A stretch of 64,000 bases of DNA from NCBI GenBank assembly GCA_000934385.1, contig KN880471.1, forward strand, positions 83,093 to 147,092, written 5' to 3'. Under the pieces are notes generated by a model. It worked only from the letters and a program-made list of their open reading frames with translations. It did no database searches and was not told where the DNA came from. Numbering within the stretch: the stretch's first letter is position 1; every line of letters begins with the position of its first letter. Source of the DNA: Cylindrobasidium torrendii FP15055 ss-10. Taxonomy: Eukaryota; Basidiomycota; Agaricomycetes; Agaricales; Physalacriaceae. The position numbers and the translations under genes were made by a program. Positions 32,715 to 47,775 of the stretch are shown one piece after another.

Positions 32715-35153
32715 TTAATCTATCTCTTCGTCGTCGCCGATCTCGAACACCGTACGGAAGACATGGTCTGCCTTCCTGCCTGTATGCTTCACGAATCCCA
32801 CATAATCCAGCTCATGAAGCCCACGAATAAATCGCGCATGACACTCCAACTGCCATTTCTCCTCTGCCTTCTTATCACGCCGCTTCTTCGTGCTCTTAAC
32901 AGGCTTCACGCTCTCCTCAACAATCGTTGGCACATCTACCTCTTTGCCCTTTCCTTTTCCCTTTGTCTTCGATGGGCTTGCCGGTGGTTCTTTCCTCGAA
33001 GGTGTAGCGGGGACGGCGTTTTTCCTGGACGGTGTCCCAGGCGGGTTCCTTCTTGAGGGCGTCCCAGGCGGAGCGGCCGCGTTGATCCTCTTCGACGGCG
33101 AGCCAGGCCGCGCCAGGCTTGGTTCCTCGCGCATGTCCCGCTGCACGTCAAGGACGTCCTTGAAAGCTGTATACCAGTCATAAACATTCACCATACGTCC
33201 GCTCTCCAAATATCTTTGAAAGAGGATGCTGGTATCGGCGAGTTCTGTGACGGGCGGGTCATCGATGGCATCGTCGCCATCCTCATCGTCCAGGCTTCGT
33301 ATGGGTTTGGTGAACTCAGTTGGACGCAAAAGAGCGCCGACAATGGTCGAACGTACAGATGGGTTGACCAGCTAAACAACATTGGCTGACAATCACGTAG
33401 ACGCATGGAGGCACTGACCTCGACAGGAAAAGGTGCTCTCCCAGTGTACCATAGGTACCATAACTTCGATGACTTCTCCAGCTGGCGCGTGATAGACCTG
33501 CCAGAATCAGCTATGATCTAACAAGCTCTTGCAACCGACATACGATGTATACTCCAGGAACCACTCCGCCATTTTCTCAGCAGCCACGCGCAAACTTTTC
33601 GAATCACCATCGTCAGGCATTTCGCGCTGTATTTCCTTGACTGTAGCCAGATCGACATGATTTAAACCCAGGAGCACATCCATGAGAAGAGGAACGTCCG
33701 CGAACTTGAGCTTTCGTATCGCGTCTGCCATGGCCGTGATGTCGGCCTTTGAGGCAGCGCGCCCCTCAAAGACGGAAAGAGCGAGCCTCACATCTGTGAG
33801 ACCATGTATTCGGAACCCGTGCAGTTTGAGAACTGCGTAGATGTCCAAAAGGACACGACATCCAACACGCTTGGCGTGGATTCCGCTGGTGCAGGCGTTG
33901 CGCTCAGCGTTGAGCACCTGGATGTTAAAGCTCGAGGAATCGTCATCGTCAAAAGGGCGACAAGCTGTCATGTCGAACGGTGCATTCGAGGTTGAGGAGA
34001 GAAACGAGTATGTTTCGGAAGTGTAGTGATTCATGAAGGCAAGCTATATGGTGGGTTATTTAACGCGATTGAGTAGGTGTACGCCCTTACCTTGAGCAAA
34101 TGAGTTAGGCTATCCACGGAAGCTTCATATCGTTCGAGATGTTCTAGTACATAGGATAACACCCCTGGCCCTAACATGATGTCTGGCATGAAGGAGGGAT
34201 CAAAGAATGTCTGTCGGGGTGAGCACACTATAGTCCAAGCTTGTTTTTAGACGTTCTTACCTCCAGAAGAATTTGATCCAGTATGCGTGGCCCGGAGGGA
34301 GTTGTATGTTGTCGTATCCGCAATACAGAGAGTACCCAACGCGGATAAGTAACGTGCAGATAGGTTGGAGACTGAGGGGACAGAAGGGAAACAACGAAGA
34401 CAAGTGGAATAGAAGGGATGTGCAAGCTACAGATGTAGAGGAAGTCTTGCATTACGGTGACATCAAACCGTTCGAAGTCATGGAGAATGACAACAAGATT
34501 AGGCAGGGACTGTTTTGTAGCGCGTCGTTCTTGACGAACCGAGTCGTACCACGCGTCTAATGTCTTGATATCGTAGCTGGAAAGGGAGGAACCACCTGAC
34601 TTGGAGTCTGAAGAACATTGGTATGAGGATGCGCTGTACTGAATATCGCAGCCTACATTTATCTGTAAACCCGCTTACAAGCGTTCTCATAGCGTTGGTC
34701 AAGTTGGAGCATTTTGTGGGATGCAAATGGACGAGAAACTTGTCATTTTCCCCACCCCCGAGGATTTCGTCGAGAAAGGCGCTGCTGCCTGTGGGGTTGG
34801 ATATAGCGATCACAGGTAGCTCCGGTCGAGCAAGTCCAGGAAATCTCTGGCTGTATGCCTGGTGAATATCGCGCGAAACGGTTGCTATGATGGGCTCATG
34901 TAGTTTTCGAACAATTTTCTACAAGGAAGTGAGTTATATTCACCGTGTTGACGCGCTACGCACCTGTATTCGCCCCAGACATTTATTCCATGCCGATTTA
35001 TATGCCTCCCAACGCAACTGCGGCCCATTTTCTAGATCATCAGGGAATTCGACATTCTCGTCATTCCCGCCAGTGTAAGGAATGAAAGTGGTGGCCTTGG
35101 CGTCGTCAGCGAGAGCCAGTCCAATGGATAGAAGTGCCGACCTGCGCGTCCAT
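32715..35153 (-). CDS. ORC3: Origin recognition complex subunit 3
   Basis: The exons (minus strand) are 35153-35142, 35095-34964, 34918-34657, 34607-34261, 34210-34091, 34043-33544, 33497-33419 and 33371-32715, encoding 702 residues. The first coding exon is only 12 nt (MDAQ). The N-terminal AAA-like region carries the Orc3 pattern: SNPTGSSAFLDEIL, LVHLHPTKCSNL, LVSGFTDK, LVVILHDFERFD and YICSLHIPSIPLVFV. The C-terminal winged-helix region ends the protein (RYLESGRMVNVYDWYTAF, then ARFIRGLHELDYVGFVKHTGRKADHV). Between them a Pro/Ser/Lys-rich insert with repeated TPSRK-type sites could be a phosphorylation or DNA-binding tail. ORC marks origins and loads MCM2-7 with Cdc6 and Cdt1. The gene diverges from MCM4 across 56 bp. 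Confidence 0.93.
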
Positions 35154-35209
35154 AGTAAAGCGCGGTTTAAACTCCGATCGCTTCACGATCTTTGCCTCTC
35201 ACAACCACG
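35154..35209. promoter_or_regulatory. 56-bp bidirectional promoter region, ORC3/MCM4
   Basis: Only 56 bp separate the two start codons, so both 5' UTRs must be very short or overlap. The interval holds AAGCGCGGTTTAAA, whose complement TTTAAACCGCGC resembles an E2F/MBF-type G1/S site. A consensus ACGCGT box is absent. Confidence 0.6.
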
Positions 35210-38363
<3,154 letters not shown>

Positions 38364-41300
38364 GCGTCTGTGGCTGGGTGGGGACACTGGACGGCGAGGG
38401 ATGTGGGGTACGTTGTTTTTGCTATCTTGTACGTCTGGTTGCGTGTATCGACTCTGACTGTGTAATATTATGTATTATTTCCGCCGTCTGACTCTGCCGT
38501 GGGCATTACACAGGCCTCAGTTGACGCTAAGCTTAGCGGGGGGACGTTGAGGAGGCCAGAACCACAGCCACGGCCGAACGACTACCTCGAGGCGGGAATG
38601 ACTTATGTCAGCCGCATTTACCTCGACGCGCTTGAAAGGGGAGGGTCTTGCGGTGTTCGGAGGGTTTTTGCGTAGGTGGATGGATGGCCGACGACACGGT
38701 AATGAGCAGCCACTTCGACGTGTTGATTGTGGCATTAAATGCAGTGTCTATCGTCGCCCCATTTCCTGGGGAATAATCCAAGGCTTGGGAAATCCCATTT
38801 GGGTTATTAGAAGGTTAATGTAGCTTTCCTCTTTTGACCGTGATGAAGAGCGGCCCTCTCATTCTCCTCTGCCCCGCCGAGTGCCAAGCCGTCTTCCCGT
38901 TATACTATTCACATGCGGGGCCAGCATATATAGAATTAATCAAGTTCTAGCACTTGATATCATGGCACGCATTTCTCCAAGTGGATTGGGAGACCGTGGA
39001 CTGTATATCGTCCCGAGTTGCACGCAGTCTTCCCCGTTCATTACGGATTGTTTCGTTAATTATGAGCTTAGAGTGAGCTAGGCTAGGTACTACGAGTTTA
39101 CGATGCAGCCTGTGGCATTTCTCTGTGTGTCCTGAACATATGTGTAGCTGTACTGGACACGCGGAAAAAGGGGGGGCCTGCGAATATGCAAATTGAAAAT
39201 ACGCGGGGGACGGGTTCTAGTCTAGCGCGAGTTCGATTCCCTGCGTCCGGTGCGCCCCAAATATCGAGGGATTGGAAGCAATTACTATCTAAAAGTCAAT
39301 TGTGTTTTGTGACGGGAAGAAGAGAGGGGTGCGTCTTTTTGTGGGACGGGTGGTAACGCCGTTGTTCGAATATAATACGCCACACCAGGTAGCTCCCTCG
39401 CCGCCGAGTCCGAGCCATCGAGGGTGGGTCAATCCTGTTTCTCTAGAACCATGCTCTCACCCACTCTCCTTCGTCCGGGGCCTCTCCTTCCGAGAGAAGG
39501 CAGACAAAGATCCATCGATGGTGTGCTATAACCCCGTAAGTTCATGTTCGCACGGACTTTCGCTGAAAACGGGTATAATTGTTGAGGGCCTCCGTTCTTC
39601 AGTGCAGGTGGTCGTTTAATTTCGGATTCTTTGGTAAAGCTAGAAGAACAACAAGAACGATAGCGACAGAATGGAGGACGGAGTTCGAAACATTGTTCAG
39701 TGACCTGTTAGGTTGAGAAATGGAGGGGTTCACCATCTTGACTGGCTTCCCCAGAAATCGACAGTGTGCTTTCATTGTTGGTGGCGTCACACTCATTATT
39801 TCTCAGTTGCCTTGACAGCGGCGCTGGCCCGCCCCGACAATTGAGACAAAACAATTGCATTCTCAATTGAGCACGCGACACGTGCATAGGGTAGACACTG
39901 CGCCACGCGCGCCCCCGGACGTGCTGGGCAGAAGCGCACACATGGACCTACGCGACGATGGCCATTGAGCTTCTATAGTGACACGGAGGAAATAGCTTTC
40001 AGGTGACTTCGGAACAGGCTAGAGGGCCTGATCTACAAACATCCCGCGCCCGGGGTCTGCCGTCGCCCTTCGCCAGACAGCCCGAGCGCGATAAAAGTCA
40101 CTTCACAAGAATCTACAGGGTACTTTGAGCTAGTCTTTGGCGCAGTCATATCCCCGAATTTCATCGAAGATGCGTTCCCGGCCACCCGTGAGCCATTGAG
40201 CGACGCGTAAGCCCTACCCCGATGCACCTCTCCCATCCAAGTGAGCAACAGGCCCAAGTCGTGTTATGGCTAATGTCCGAGCATCCGGGAGTCAGAACAG
40301 CTGCGCTGCCCGAGGCATAGTTCTCGGACCGAGCATGGTATTAGCCGGGAGAAAAAGCGTTGGTTAAGCGCTGCGCTGAAGCAAGCGATCGTCGTCGAAC
40401 CACTGACCAACCACTGATCGAGTGGCGTTAGCTAACCCATCCACCGAGTCTTTGTACTGGTATGCGCAGTAACAAGCACGTATGGCTTGGAGTAGAGAGG
40501 CTCGCGCATTTCATCTCAAGAATCACCGTCGTTCCTCCAACCAATGCTCGACGGGCCCACAGAACAATCACAGGACAAGGGGAGGATTTTCTGCTCCAGC
40601 CTCCGAGCGAGGCAGTGCATAATTTTGCGTCGGCTGGGCGTCCTCCGAAAGCAAATTCAATGGGGCGCGCACAGCAAAATATGCATATAGAAAGCGACAT
40701 ACTTACGAGGATCTGCCTCGAGGCGGAGAACCCACTGACGGTTTTTGAAAAAACAAAAATATGAGCCAGTGGATGAGCAGTGCTTGACCGTCTACGGATC
40801 GGCAGTGCTTACATCGAGCCATCACACAAATGCTGAGTCTCTTCACTTCTGTAGAGTCGGGAGAAGCCCTCGAAGCTAGTTGAGATCCGGTGGGAAGGGT
40901 TGGAGAGTTCGGATGTGGCGCAGAGAAAAAAACATTGTCGACCGGAAAGGCACCTCTCCGTCGAGATCGTGCTCTGATCCGTTAGTCGAGCCGATATTAA
41001 AGACGCCGCGTGAAGTAGCGGCTTTACTGAGTCAGGCCAACTCAGTGTTCGCTTGAAACTGCTTTTAGTTGGCCTATGGATGAAGATGGATGAAGAGATG
41101 TATCCATGAGCATATGGATGAGCCGCAAGAGTGGACTCCGGGACGATGGGAAGCGGGCGTGCAGTGGAAATTGAATATTGGACGTCAGGGCTGCTGATCA
41201 AGGAATAGCCGAGGCTGAAGAGGAATAAGCAGGGATGAGGAGAAAAGTGTTGTTGTTGTGTTGTGCGTCCCCCAAAAGAAAGACGATTCGGAATGAGAAT

Positions 41301-41622
41301 TGGCACATCTGCGCTCCGCGGATGCAGTGTTTACTTTTTACAGTGGCCGTGATGTCATCACTTTCGGTGCCTGACTTGACCGGGCGGCAAGTCCCGTTAT
41401 AGAATTGACGGAGAACCCACAGCATTCTTGGGTCAAGCAAATCTCGTTTTGGAGATTCCTTTTACACATAATAGGGCGGCCAAGGCCTATATTAGACTGC
41501 GCCTCGTCGGATGGAGTTCTGGATTCAAGTCGATCCTTCTACTCCGTGACTCTCTCTCTCTCAGAGTTCATATAAAACCATCACTCCCAACCTCCGAGTC
41601 CATTCTTACTACTCCCCCCTGC
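38364..41622. other. Large intergenic region
   Basis: This 3.3-kb gap is the largest in the window. It holds the MCM4 3' region and the promoter of the Zn2Cys6 gene. It has only short frames with no domain signature, a G-run (about 39168-39177), a CT-dinucleotide run (about 41551-41562) and a TATA box listed separately. Decayed genes or transposon remnants are possible, but I cannot identify any. Confidence 0.45.
41571..41578 (+). promoter_or_regulatory. TATA box of the Zn2Cys6 gene
   Basis: TATAAAAC lies 52 bp before the ATG at 41623, just after a CT-rich run, a common arrangement in fungal promoters. Confidence 0.55.
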
Positions 41623-43880
41623 ATGTCTGCACCCAAATACACCACCGACGCGAAGCCTCTCAAACGAGGGCGGGCCTGTCTTACCTGCAGGTGTGTTCCA
41701 GAGCCTGTATTATTGTATGTCTACTAACTCAGTGTCCTCCAGATTCCTCAAGATTGTATGTTATTGTCTCCAACCCTTTCCCCTTCCATCCTGCTCACTT
41801 TTCCCCCTCCAAACAGAAATGCGATGGTGCACGTCCAATATGCGGGCCTTGCCTCAGCCATCCCAAGGACGATGAATGTGAATATGCAGACAGTCCCCGG
41901 CGCTCACGTGCCAAACAACTTGAAGACCAAGTTGCCCAACTTCAGGCGCGCATCAAGGAGCTTGAAACCCGCGAGCAGCGCGCGGTCTCTGTCGCGTTGA
42001 ATCAGCCGTACATACCGGACTCGTCCTCAGCGACCACGACGCTGCTCCCATCGACGTCCGCACAACAGTGGGCATCATCCCCGTACTCGTCTGGACCGTC
42101 TCTAGCCGCGGGGACACCGCCGAGTGCGTCCCATCTCTCCTCGCTGGAATCCTATAACCAATCTTACCCATTTCGCCAGGTCCGTTTGAACCGGGAATAC
42201 AGCGCACCGACTCGTCGCATTCGCAATCGCAGTTTCAGCCCGATGTAGGCTCTTCCATCGTCCATTGTTTCCCTCCCTGGCTGACGTACACCTGCAGGAG
42301 CCGCCCAATGCTCTCATCCGTGACTTGTACGTCTTTGGCCTCTATTACTTAGCTCTCCACGGTTACTGACCTCCTCTTTACAGTGTAGACATGTTTACCC
42401 GCTACGCGCCCGAGCTTGGCTTCTTCCTGAACATACCCCGATTCATACACGGCGCAACACTGCCCCACCTCGCCGGCGACGAGCGCAGACCGTGCGCTGC
42501 TGTACTGTTCGCAGTCTACCTCTGGGGATCTCATTTGTCAGAGCAACATAGCCCAAACTACCACCGCTTGCATGCCAACACAAGTCATTACCGCGATTTG
42601 GCTCTGCGAAACGCAGCAACAGGCCTGTTGAGCTCCCACCCCCATCGTCATCTGCACACCATTCAAGCAGAAATCCTCCTTGCCTATTACTTCATGTGGA
42701 CGGGAAACTTCCTCGAGGCCCGTCGACACTCAACGACCGCCCTGTCCCTTGCCGTGGGCTGTGGGTTGCACAGGATTCGTTCAGAACGCCTTTGGCCTCA
42801 GCCCACGTTGTCGACGTCGTCAGACGACGGCACACTGCTCCGCCTACACGTTCCCGCGGATGCTGTCGAGGAGGGAGAGCGAATCGATGCGTTCTGGCAT
42901 GTTGTCATACTTTGCAAGACGCTCTCGCTTGCCGTTGTGGTAGACGGCCCGACTGAAATATGCGGCCAACTCGAGACACCAGGTTTTATGATTGATACAC
43001 CGTGGCCGCTCGACCAGCGGCACTACCAAGACGTACGTGCTCCCTTACTTTGGATAAACACCAAATCCTCCTGATTCTCACTCGTATCCTACCAGGGTCT
43101 ATTACCACCTACGTCGCACTCGACTGTCTCTGGCTTTTTGCGGCAAACTGTGCCTCCTTCGCCCGCGGCGTCGCAGCTCGCACTGACAGCTCAGTCATCC
43201 ATTCTCCTCCACCACGTCGTCTATGTCACTGGTTTGTGGGCCATCGGTATGTCGCGTCATGTCCAATCGATGAGCCATATCACTCAAACTGCAAATCCAG
43301 GCCAGCGTCTCGATACATTCCAGCAGACATACCAGAGCCTCAATCAACTCATCGGCACGCTCCGCCAGTGTCTGCCTCCACTGGATCTGGAGTCGCACCC
43401 GTCATTGTTCTTTACGCATGCCCTTGCTATGGCGGCCGTCATCCGCCTCAATGAGACGCTGACAAACACGCTGGACTGCCGGAAGGAATGCGTCGTCTCA
43501 GCCACATCTCTTGTCCGCTGGGCCTTTGCCTTGTTAAAGGACGCCCCCTGCACAAATCCAATGACAGGCGTACGTGTCTCCTCCATTCTTGATTTATTGT
43601 CTGATTCCGAATCCAGAAAATGATCACGATTGCAATGCAGGCCCTGTTCGACGAGGCGATCCGTTTGAAGGCTGACGTTCTCCCCCTCGATGACTCGAAC
43701 GAGTACTCCCGCGAGGGTGTCGACCAGTCCATTCAGGCTGGCATACACGTCCTCACCTGTCTTGCCCGCGATTCCCCTCTCTCGAGTGAGTACGGTCGCC
43801 CGAGTGAGTGTCTGCACGCTTATCTCCCCGCCGTAGAATACGAACTCACGACCGTGCAAGCGACATACAGCGCGCTATGA
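41623..43880 (+). CDS. Zn2Cys6 transcription factor with fungal-specific TF domain
   Basis: The 10 exons are 41623-41690, 41743-41755 (13 nt), 41817-42123, 42180-42244, 42298-42326, 42384-43032, 43096-43246, 43301-43569, 43617-43785 and 43837-43880, giving 587 residues. The zinc cluster at residues 19-48 has spacing CX2CX6CX6CX2CX8C and is split by two introns around the 13-nt exon. A Leu-zipper-like coiled coil follows (AKQLEDQVAQLQARIKELE). The middle-homology region carries FLNIPRF, AVYLWGSHLS, QAEILLAYYFMWTGN and SLAVGCGLHRI. The frame change near 42124-42179 is explained by a GTGCGT..GCCAG intron, after which SPFEPG continues. The last intron (51 nt) is in phase and stop-free, so retention is also possible. 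Targets are unknown. Such factors often bind CGG half-sites. Confidence 0.88.
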
Positions 43881-45852
43881 TCCCTACGACTACATACACG
43901 ACACCATCATCGCGCACTGTTTCCTCCTTGCTATCACACTGTCTTTCCTTTGCTGGATTTTTTCTCTCTTTCGTTACTATTCCAACATCTGTACCATCGC
44001 ATACCCTTCTCACATAGTTTCAAGTACATCATCGTATCGGGGCATAAGGACTCATTTGAAAGTAGGTATACCCACACGCACACATGCATGCATTCCTTGT
44101 TGTACCACCACTGTCGCTTTGCGGACTAGCGAACTTAGACATTTTACTCTTCATACTTATGTTACAGGCTCTACGGCGCGCGTGCCGTTGTAATTGTTAC
44201 TACTATCCATCCTTCTGAACCTTCTCAAGCGCGCGCGAGTGGGAAAATTTGCGCCACCAACATAACTAAGACGACGTGAAATGAAGGAGTTCATTCGCGG
44301 CGGCCGTCTGAAGCATGTAGCATCCTTGTGTAGCTCTTTAATGTCCTTGCACATGCTGCTTTGAGCCTGAGAGGCGCGGCACACGCAACGGGGTGTGTTC
44401 GTTAATAGCGAGTCAAAAGTAATCTATTGACACCCCCTAGGGGAATACAAGTAACTAACGCACGTATGCTTCAGTACAATTTACCTCGCTCCTTGGTTGA
44501 GATCTGGAGTTGAGCCAATAGCCTGCTGATGTTCAAGTTGACGGTAACGAGGATGCACACTTGTCAACAATGCCACCCGCACCTTTGAATGGTTTCTTAG
44601 CATTTCAAGTTGCCGATATGCGCACAAGCGGGAGTTAGCTATCAATGCTATGCATTTCATGCTCTGAAATCTGACGCGATGAACATGCCACTGCGGCGTG
44701 GCCACGAGCAGAACACGCTGCAGGCTTCAAACGCGTTAGACATATGAAGACACTGCTATGATTTTATTAGTAGCTAAATACACAGGATGAGAAGGCCGTG
44801 CTACAACCCAAGTTAGCGAGGCAACCAGGCGACGAGCCGTTAACCATCATAATGAGTGGGTTCGTCTATTTATTCACGCACCACTGAAGAATGAGTCCCT
44901 TTAAAAGGAAATAAATCTCACTAGATGACGGGGAGTTTGTCTAGCTTAGTGCGCCTGTAACAGGAAAACAAGTTGACGATTGTCCTTGGGCCTGCCTACG
45001 ATTTCAGCCAGTGGCACTGTAGTAATTTCGATGCCGTGTAGTGAAGCGGTGATTGATTACATTACAGACATAGTTAAGCCAACGATTTATTGATTCTGGT
45101 TAAAGCCATCTTTGAGTGTGCTTTAATACTGGCAGGCGGCGGCGTATGGACAAACCTAGTAGTGTCGTTGCATCTACTTGGATGCCATTGCCTTTGCACG
45201 CAACGATTGCGCGTAAAACACATCCTTCTGTATACGCAATTATTTTCTCGAGCATTTAACTCGATCGTTTACTAACGTTCAAGCCCCATTCTCATGCAAT
45301 GCATGCCCATGCGAGCCTGCATGAGAATCACTGCGCCACGCATTAGCCTCAGTGACATACTCCTCAAGCCATCCTAGCAAAGATTACCCGAGTATCCTAT
45401 CCAATTGTATGTCTCTTCTGTGAAGAGATTGTGATTGAGCCCAGTCATCGACGAATTTGAACCATCAACTACACGTGATAATCCCATTGTTCACCTGCTT
45501 CCGTCACCCGGGTCCGAGAAGGACTCTATGTTAAATATGCACCATTCCAAGGGACGTTGGAGGCCGTCAGAATTCTAGCTCAATGTGCAATTATTCTCGA
45601 TGCCCGCCTGGTGGCATACCAGTACGCGCGAGATCATCAAAATGGCAGCATGACGCTTTCGCGCACCAACATTGTTGCTGCCAGCATTGACAAGCGTTGT
45701 AGTATTGTTCCGACTCGGGTGGTTACAAAAGTCATTAGAAACCAGAACCCTAACAGTCGGAGAGGTATACATGTATGGTGAGGGTACAAAGCGAGAAAGA
45801 TTACTGGGTACATACAATAAGAAAGCCATTTTGTCCATAGGAAGTAGCCACT
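43881..45852. other. Convergent intergenic region
   Basis: This 2-kb gap lies between the stops of the Zn2Cys6 gene and the CCC1-like gene. It is AT-richer than its neighbours and contains only short frames. I see no RNA gene or repeat. Confidence 0.5.
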
Positions 45853-46929
45853 TTACTCCCCAGTCTCCAGCGCCCTGACGATGCCAAAGGCTGCCCCAGC
45901 AGCGACACCTCCAACGAGGAGTGTCGACACTGCACCCCAAACAATATTGTAGAAATTGGATCCAGCGCCAGTGACGCGGGCTTTTACAGCACCGAAGATG
46001 AGCAGTACGATGCCGGTGACAATGCAGGAATAGATGAGTGCGACGGATGCGCGAGGAATGAAGAAGTAGGGGAGAAGAGGGATTAAGCCGCCGACCAGAT
46101 AGCCCATGCCAATTGTGAATGCAGATATGTAAAGACGTTTTGTGGGAACCTCCTCTGGGGAAAACATAAGTAAATTTGCGAATCGGACTGTCGAAGAAGA
46201 CTCACCAAGCCCTTCTCCAAACTTGAGTAGGAAGGCAGTAAGGCCGACCTCTTTGCTCCATCTCAACGACAGGCTCTCCTCATCCGAAGGACTGGCCGGC
46301 GAGGAATCGGTGTTTCCGTCAAGCTCCACATCGCGAAGATTTTTGGCCACTGCACGAGATGTCACTTCCTCCACCCCGAATGGCTCTAATACTTCTGCGA
46401 CTTCACGCTCCATCTCTCCAGAGCAGCTGCGAATGACTCGTTGCGCGGTTTGTTTGTGAAGGAAGCGGTAGTGGTCGCGTTCAGCCTGAGACGCCAGGAA
46501 GCCCCCAATGCCCATTGAAATGGCACCGGCAATAAGCTCAGCAACACCGCCAAGTACAACGAGCTTGGATTCTCCAAGCGATGAGAGACCGGCGGTAAGG
46601 GCAAAGGGAACAGTGAGGCCATCGGACAAGCCAATAATGCTATAGGTACGTGTGAGGGTAATCCACAAGGCGAAAGTGAGAACAACGTACACATCGCGGA
46701 CGACGTCTGGGTCAATGAGGTGCTGGTCGTCTGCTTTCAAGTCTTTGCAGCAAACGCCGTTTGGCCGTTCATCGCGGTCGCACTTGGCGGTGAGGGGAGC
46801 GGTTTGAGTACCAGCGGCATCGTTGATGGCCCAAACTGGTGGTTTATTTGCTTTGTTGGTAGAGTCGCGTCCAGGAAGAGCGACAGAGGGCGCGGGGTTT
46901 GCAACGGTATCGGAGGACGAGGCAGACAT
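45853..46929 (-). CDS. CCC1: Vacuolar iron/manganese transporter, CCC1/VIT1 family
   Basis: The exons (minus strand) are 46929-46691, 46639-46206 and 46154-45853, encoding 324 residues. The first membrane segment carries the family signature IIGLSDGLTVPFALTAGLSSLG. A second carries GGVAELIAGAISMGIGGFLA. A cytosolic Glu-rich loop (about 140-200, with EREVAEVL and acidic stretches) corresponds to the metal-binding domain of VIT1. Three more segments complete five in all, including KRLYISAFTIGMGYLVGGLIP. The protein exports Fe(II) or Mn(II) from cytosol to vacuole in exchange for protons. Both introns are 51 nt, in phase and free of stops, so unspliced message would still encode a protein with 17-residue insertions. 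The first of these would fall inside membrane segment 1. I chose the spliced form because it restores the signature. Confidence 0.93.
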   Translation of the reverse strand: MSASSSDTVANPAPSVALPGRDSTNKANKPPVWAINDAAGTQTAPLTAKCDRDERPNGVCCKDLKADDQHLIDPDVVRDVYVVLTFALWITLTRTYSIIGLSDGLTVPFALTAGLSSLGESKLVVLGGVAELIAGAISMGIGGFLASQAERDHYRFLHKQTAQRVIRSCSGEMEREVAEVLEPFGVEEVTSRAVAKNLRDVELDGNTDSSPASPSDEESLSLRWSKEVGLTAFLLKFGEGLGESSSTVRFANLLMFSPEEVPTKRLYISAFTIGMGYLVGGLIPLLPYFFIPRASVALIYSCIVTGIVLLIFGAVKARVTGAGSNFYNIVWGAVSTLLVGGVAAGAAFGIVRALETGE

Positions 46930-47432
46930 GATGGTTGTAGTGAGAGATTTCGATTCGCAATACGAATGAATTTAAGGTGATCGGCTTGACGTCACGGCGG
47001 CTATAGTTCATTTGTAAGCGGCCAATCACAGGACCAGGATTCGACGATCCAGTCGACAAGATCCATTCCTTGTCGGTGTGTCTGGACATGCCTTGCTGTT
47101 GCATGAGAAGTGCTAGTACTTTACCAGCCTTTCCATAGACACCTTTCTGTCCAATCCGGCGGCCTGCAAGCAGCCTCGGCCGCGGCATCATACGCGGTAG
47201 GCCGGCAGCGGGCTAACAAAGATTTGGACACAGTTCAAACATTGCGGCAGCTCTGTTTCATGCGGGAGACTGGCCATGGATTGAGACTTATAATGAAGCA
47301 AACAACTGGCTTGTCATAGTACACACAATGGCAACTAGCTTGGACAGCTGAAGACAAATGGACTCATAGTAATAGTACTAGGGTAGTGAGCACATACGGT
47401 GACATAAGGTAAATGCTATGTACTTAAAAACT
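46930..47432. other. Intergenic, no feature seen
   Basis: This holds the CCC1-like promoter and the DNA beyond the 3' end of U2 copy 2. I see nothing else. Confidence 0.5.
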
Positions 47433-47690
47433 CTTTATGAAGCATCCCGAGCACCTCCAACTAGAGGTGCCCGCTGGAGCACAACAAAAGAATGAGGATT
47501 CCCCCGACGACACAAGCCTGTACTGCAGTGGCAAGGTCATCACGCCGACGCGGTGCAAGCAGAGCGCGAAGGACAAGGGCGGCAAAAATAAGATAACCAA
47601 TAGCGGAGGCGGTGCCTCCGTAATAGTGGTTAAACTATTAAGAACAGATACTACACTTGATCTAAGCCAAAAGGCCAGAGTGGTGAGGAG
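47433..47690 (-). ncRNA. U2 spliceosomal snRNA, copy 2
   Basis: Read on the minus strand, this copy matches copy 1 over about 255 nt with only about three substitutions. Stem I, the GTAGTA branch-recognition region, stems IIa and IIb, the Sm site and the stem IV loop are all identical. In the distal hairpin one base differs (GCACCTCTA here against GCACCTCCA), turning a C-G pair into U-G. The hairpin is therefore kept while sequence drifts. Flanking DNA differs from copy 1 except for the upstream elements listed next. The plus-strand open frame over this copy is fortuitous. The two genes lie about 19 kb apart in opposite orientations. End coordinates are estimated from where the similarity stops. 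Confidence 0.94.
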
Positions 47691-47709
47691 TTTGAATGTC
47701 GGAAGACCG

Positions 47710-47775
47710 CTTAAGTAGTCCGCTTTTTCATGCGCACGGACCATTGATGTCAATACAGATAGCGAGCCATGAGGC
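47710..47775 (-). promoter_or_regulatory. Promoter of U2 copy 2: shared bipartite element and TATA-like box
   Basis: On the minus strand, GCCTCATGGCTCGC (47775-47762) and TGGTCCGTGCGCA (47743-47731) match copy 1 exactly. TACTTAAG (47717-47710) takes the TATA position. The second block ends about 41 bp before the RNA start, against 43 bp in copy 1. Confidence 0.7.

Noticed and set aside
39215..39252. tRNA-like stretch with GAGTTCGATTCC
   Set aside because: The T-arm-like loop has no pairing stem, and no acceptor, D or anticodon arms can be drawn around it.
38364..41622. Several 80-165 residue frames in the large gap
   Set aside because: None shows a domain, signal peptide, splice-supported extension or codon bias like the neighbouring genes.
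42124..42244. Frameshift in the Zn2Cys6 gene
   Set aside because: A GTGCGT..GCCAG intron (42124-42179) explains the frame change and gives a natural junction, so the gene is intact.
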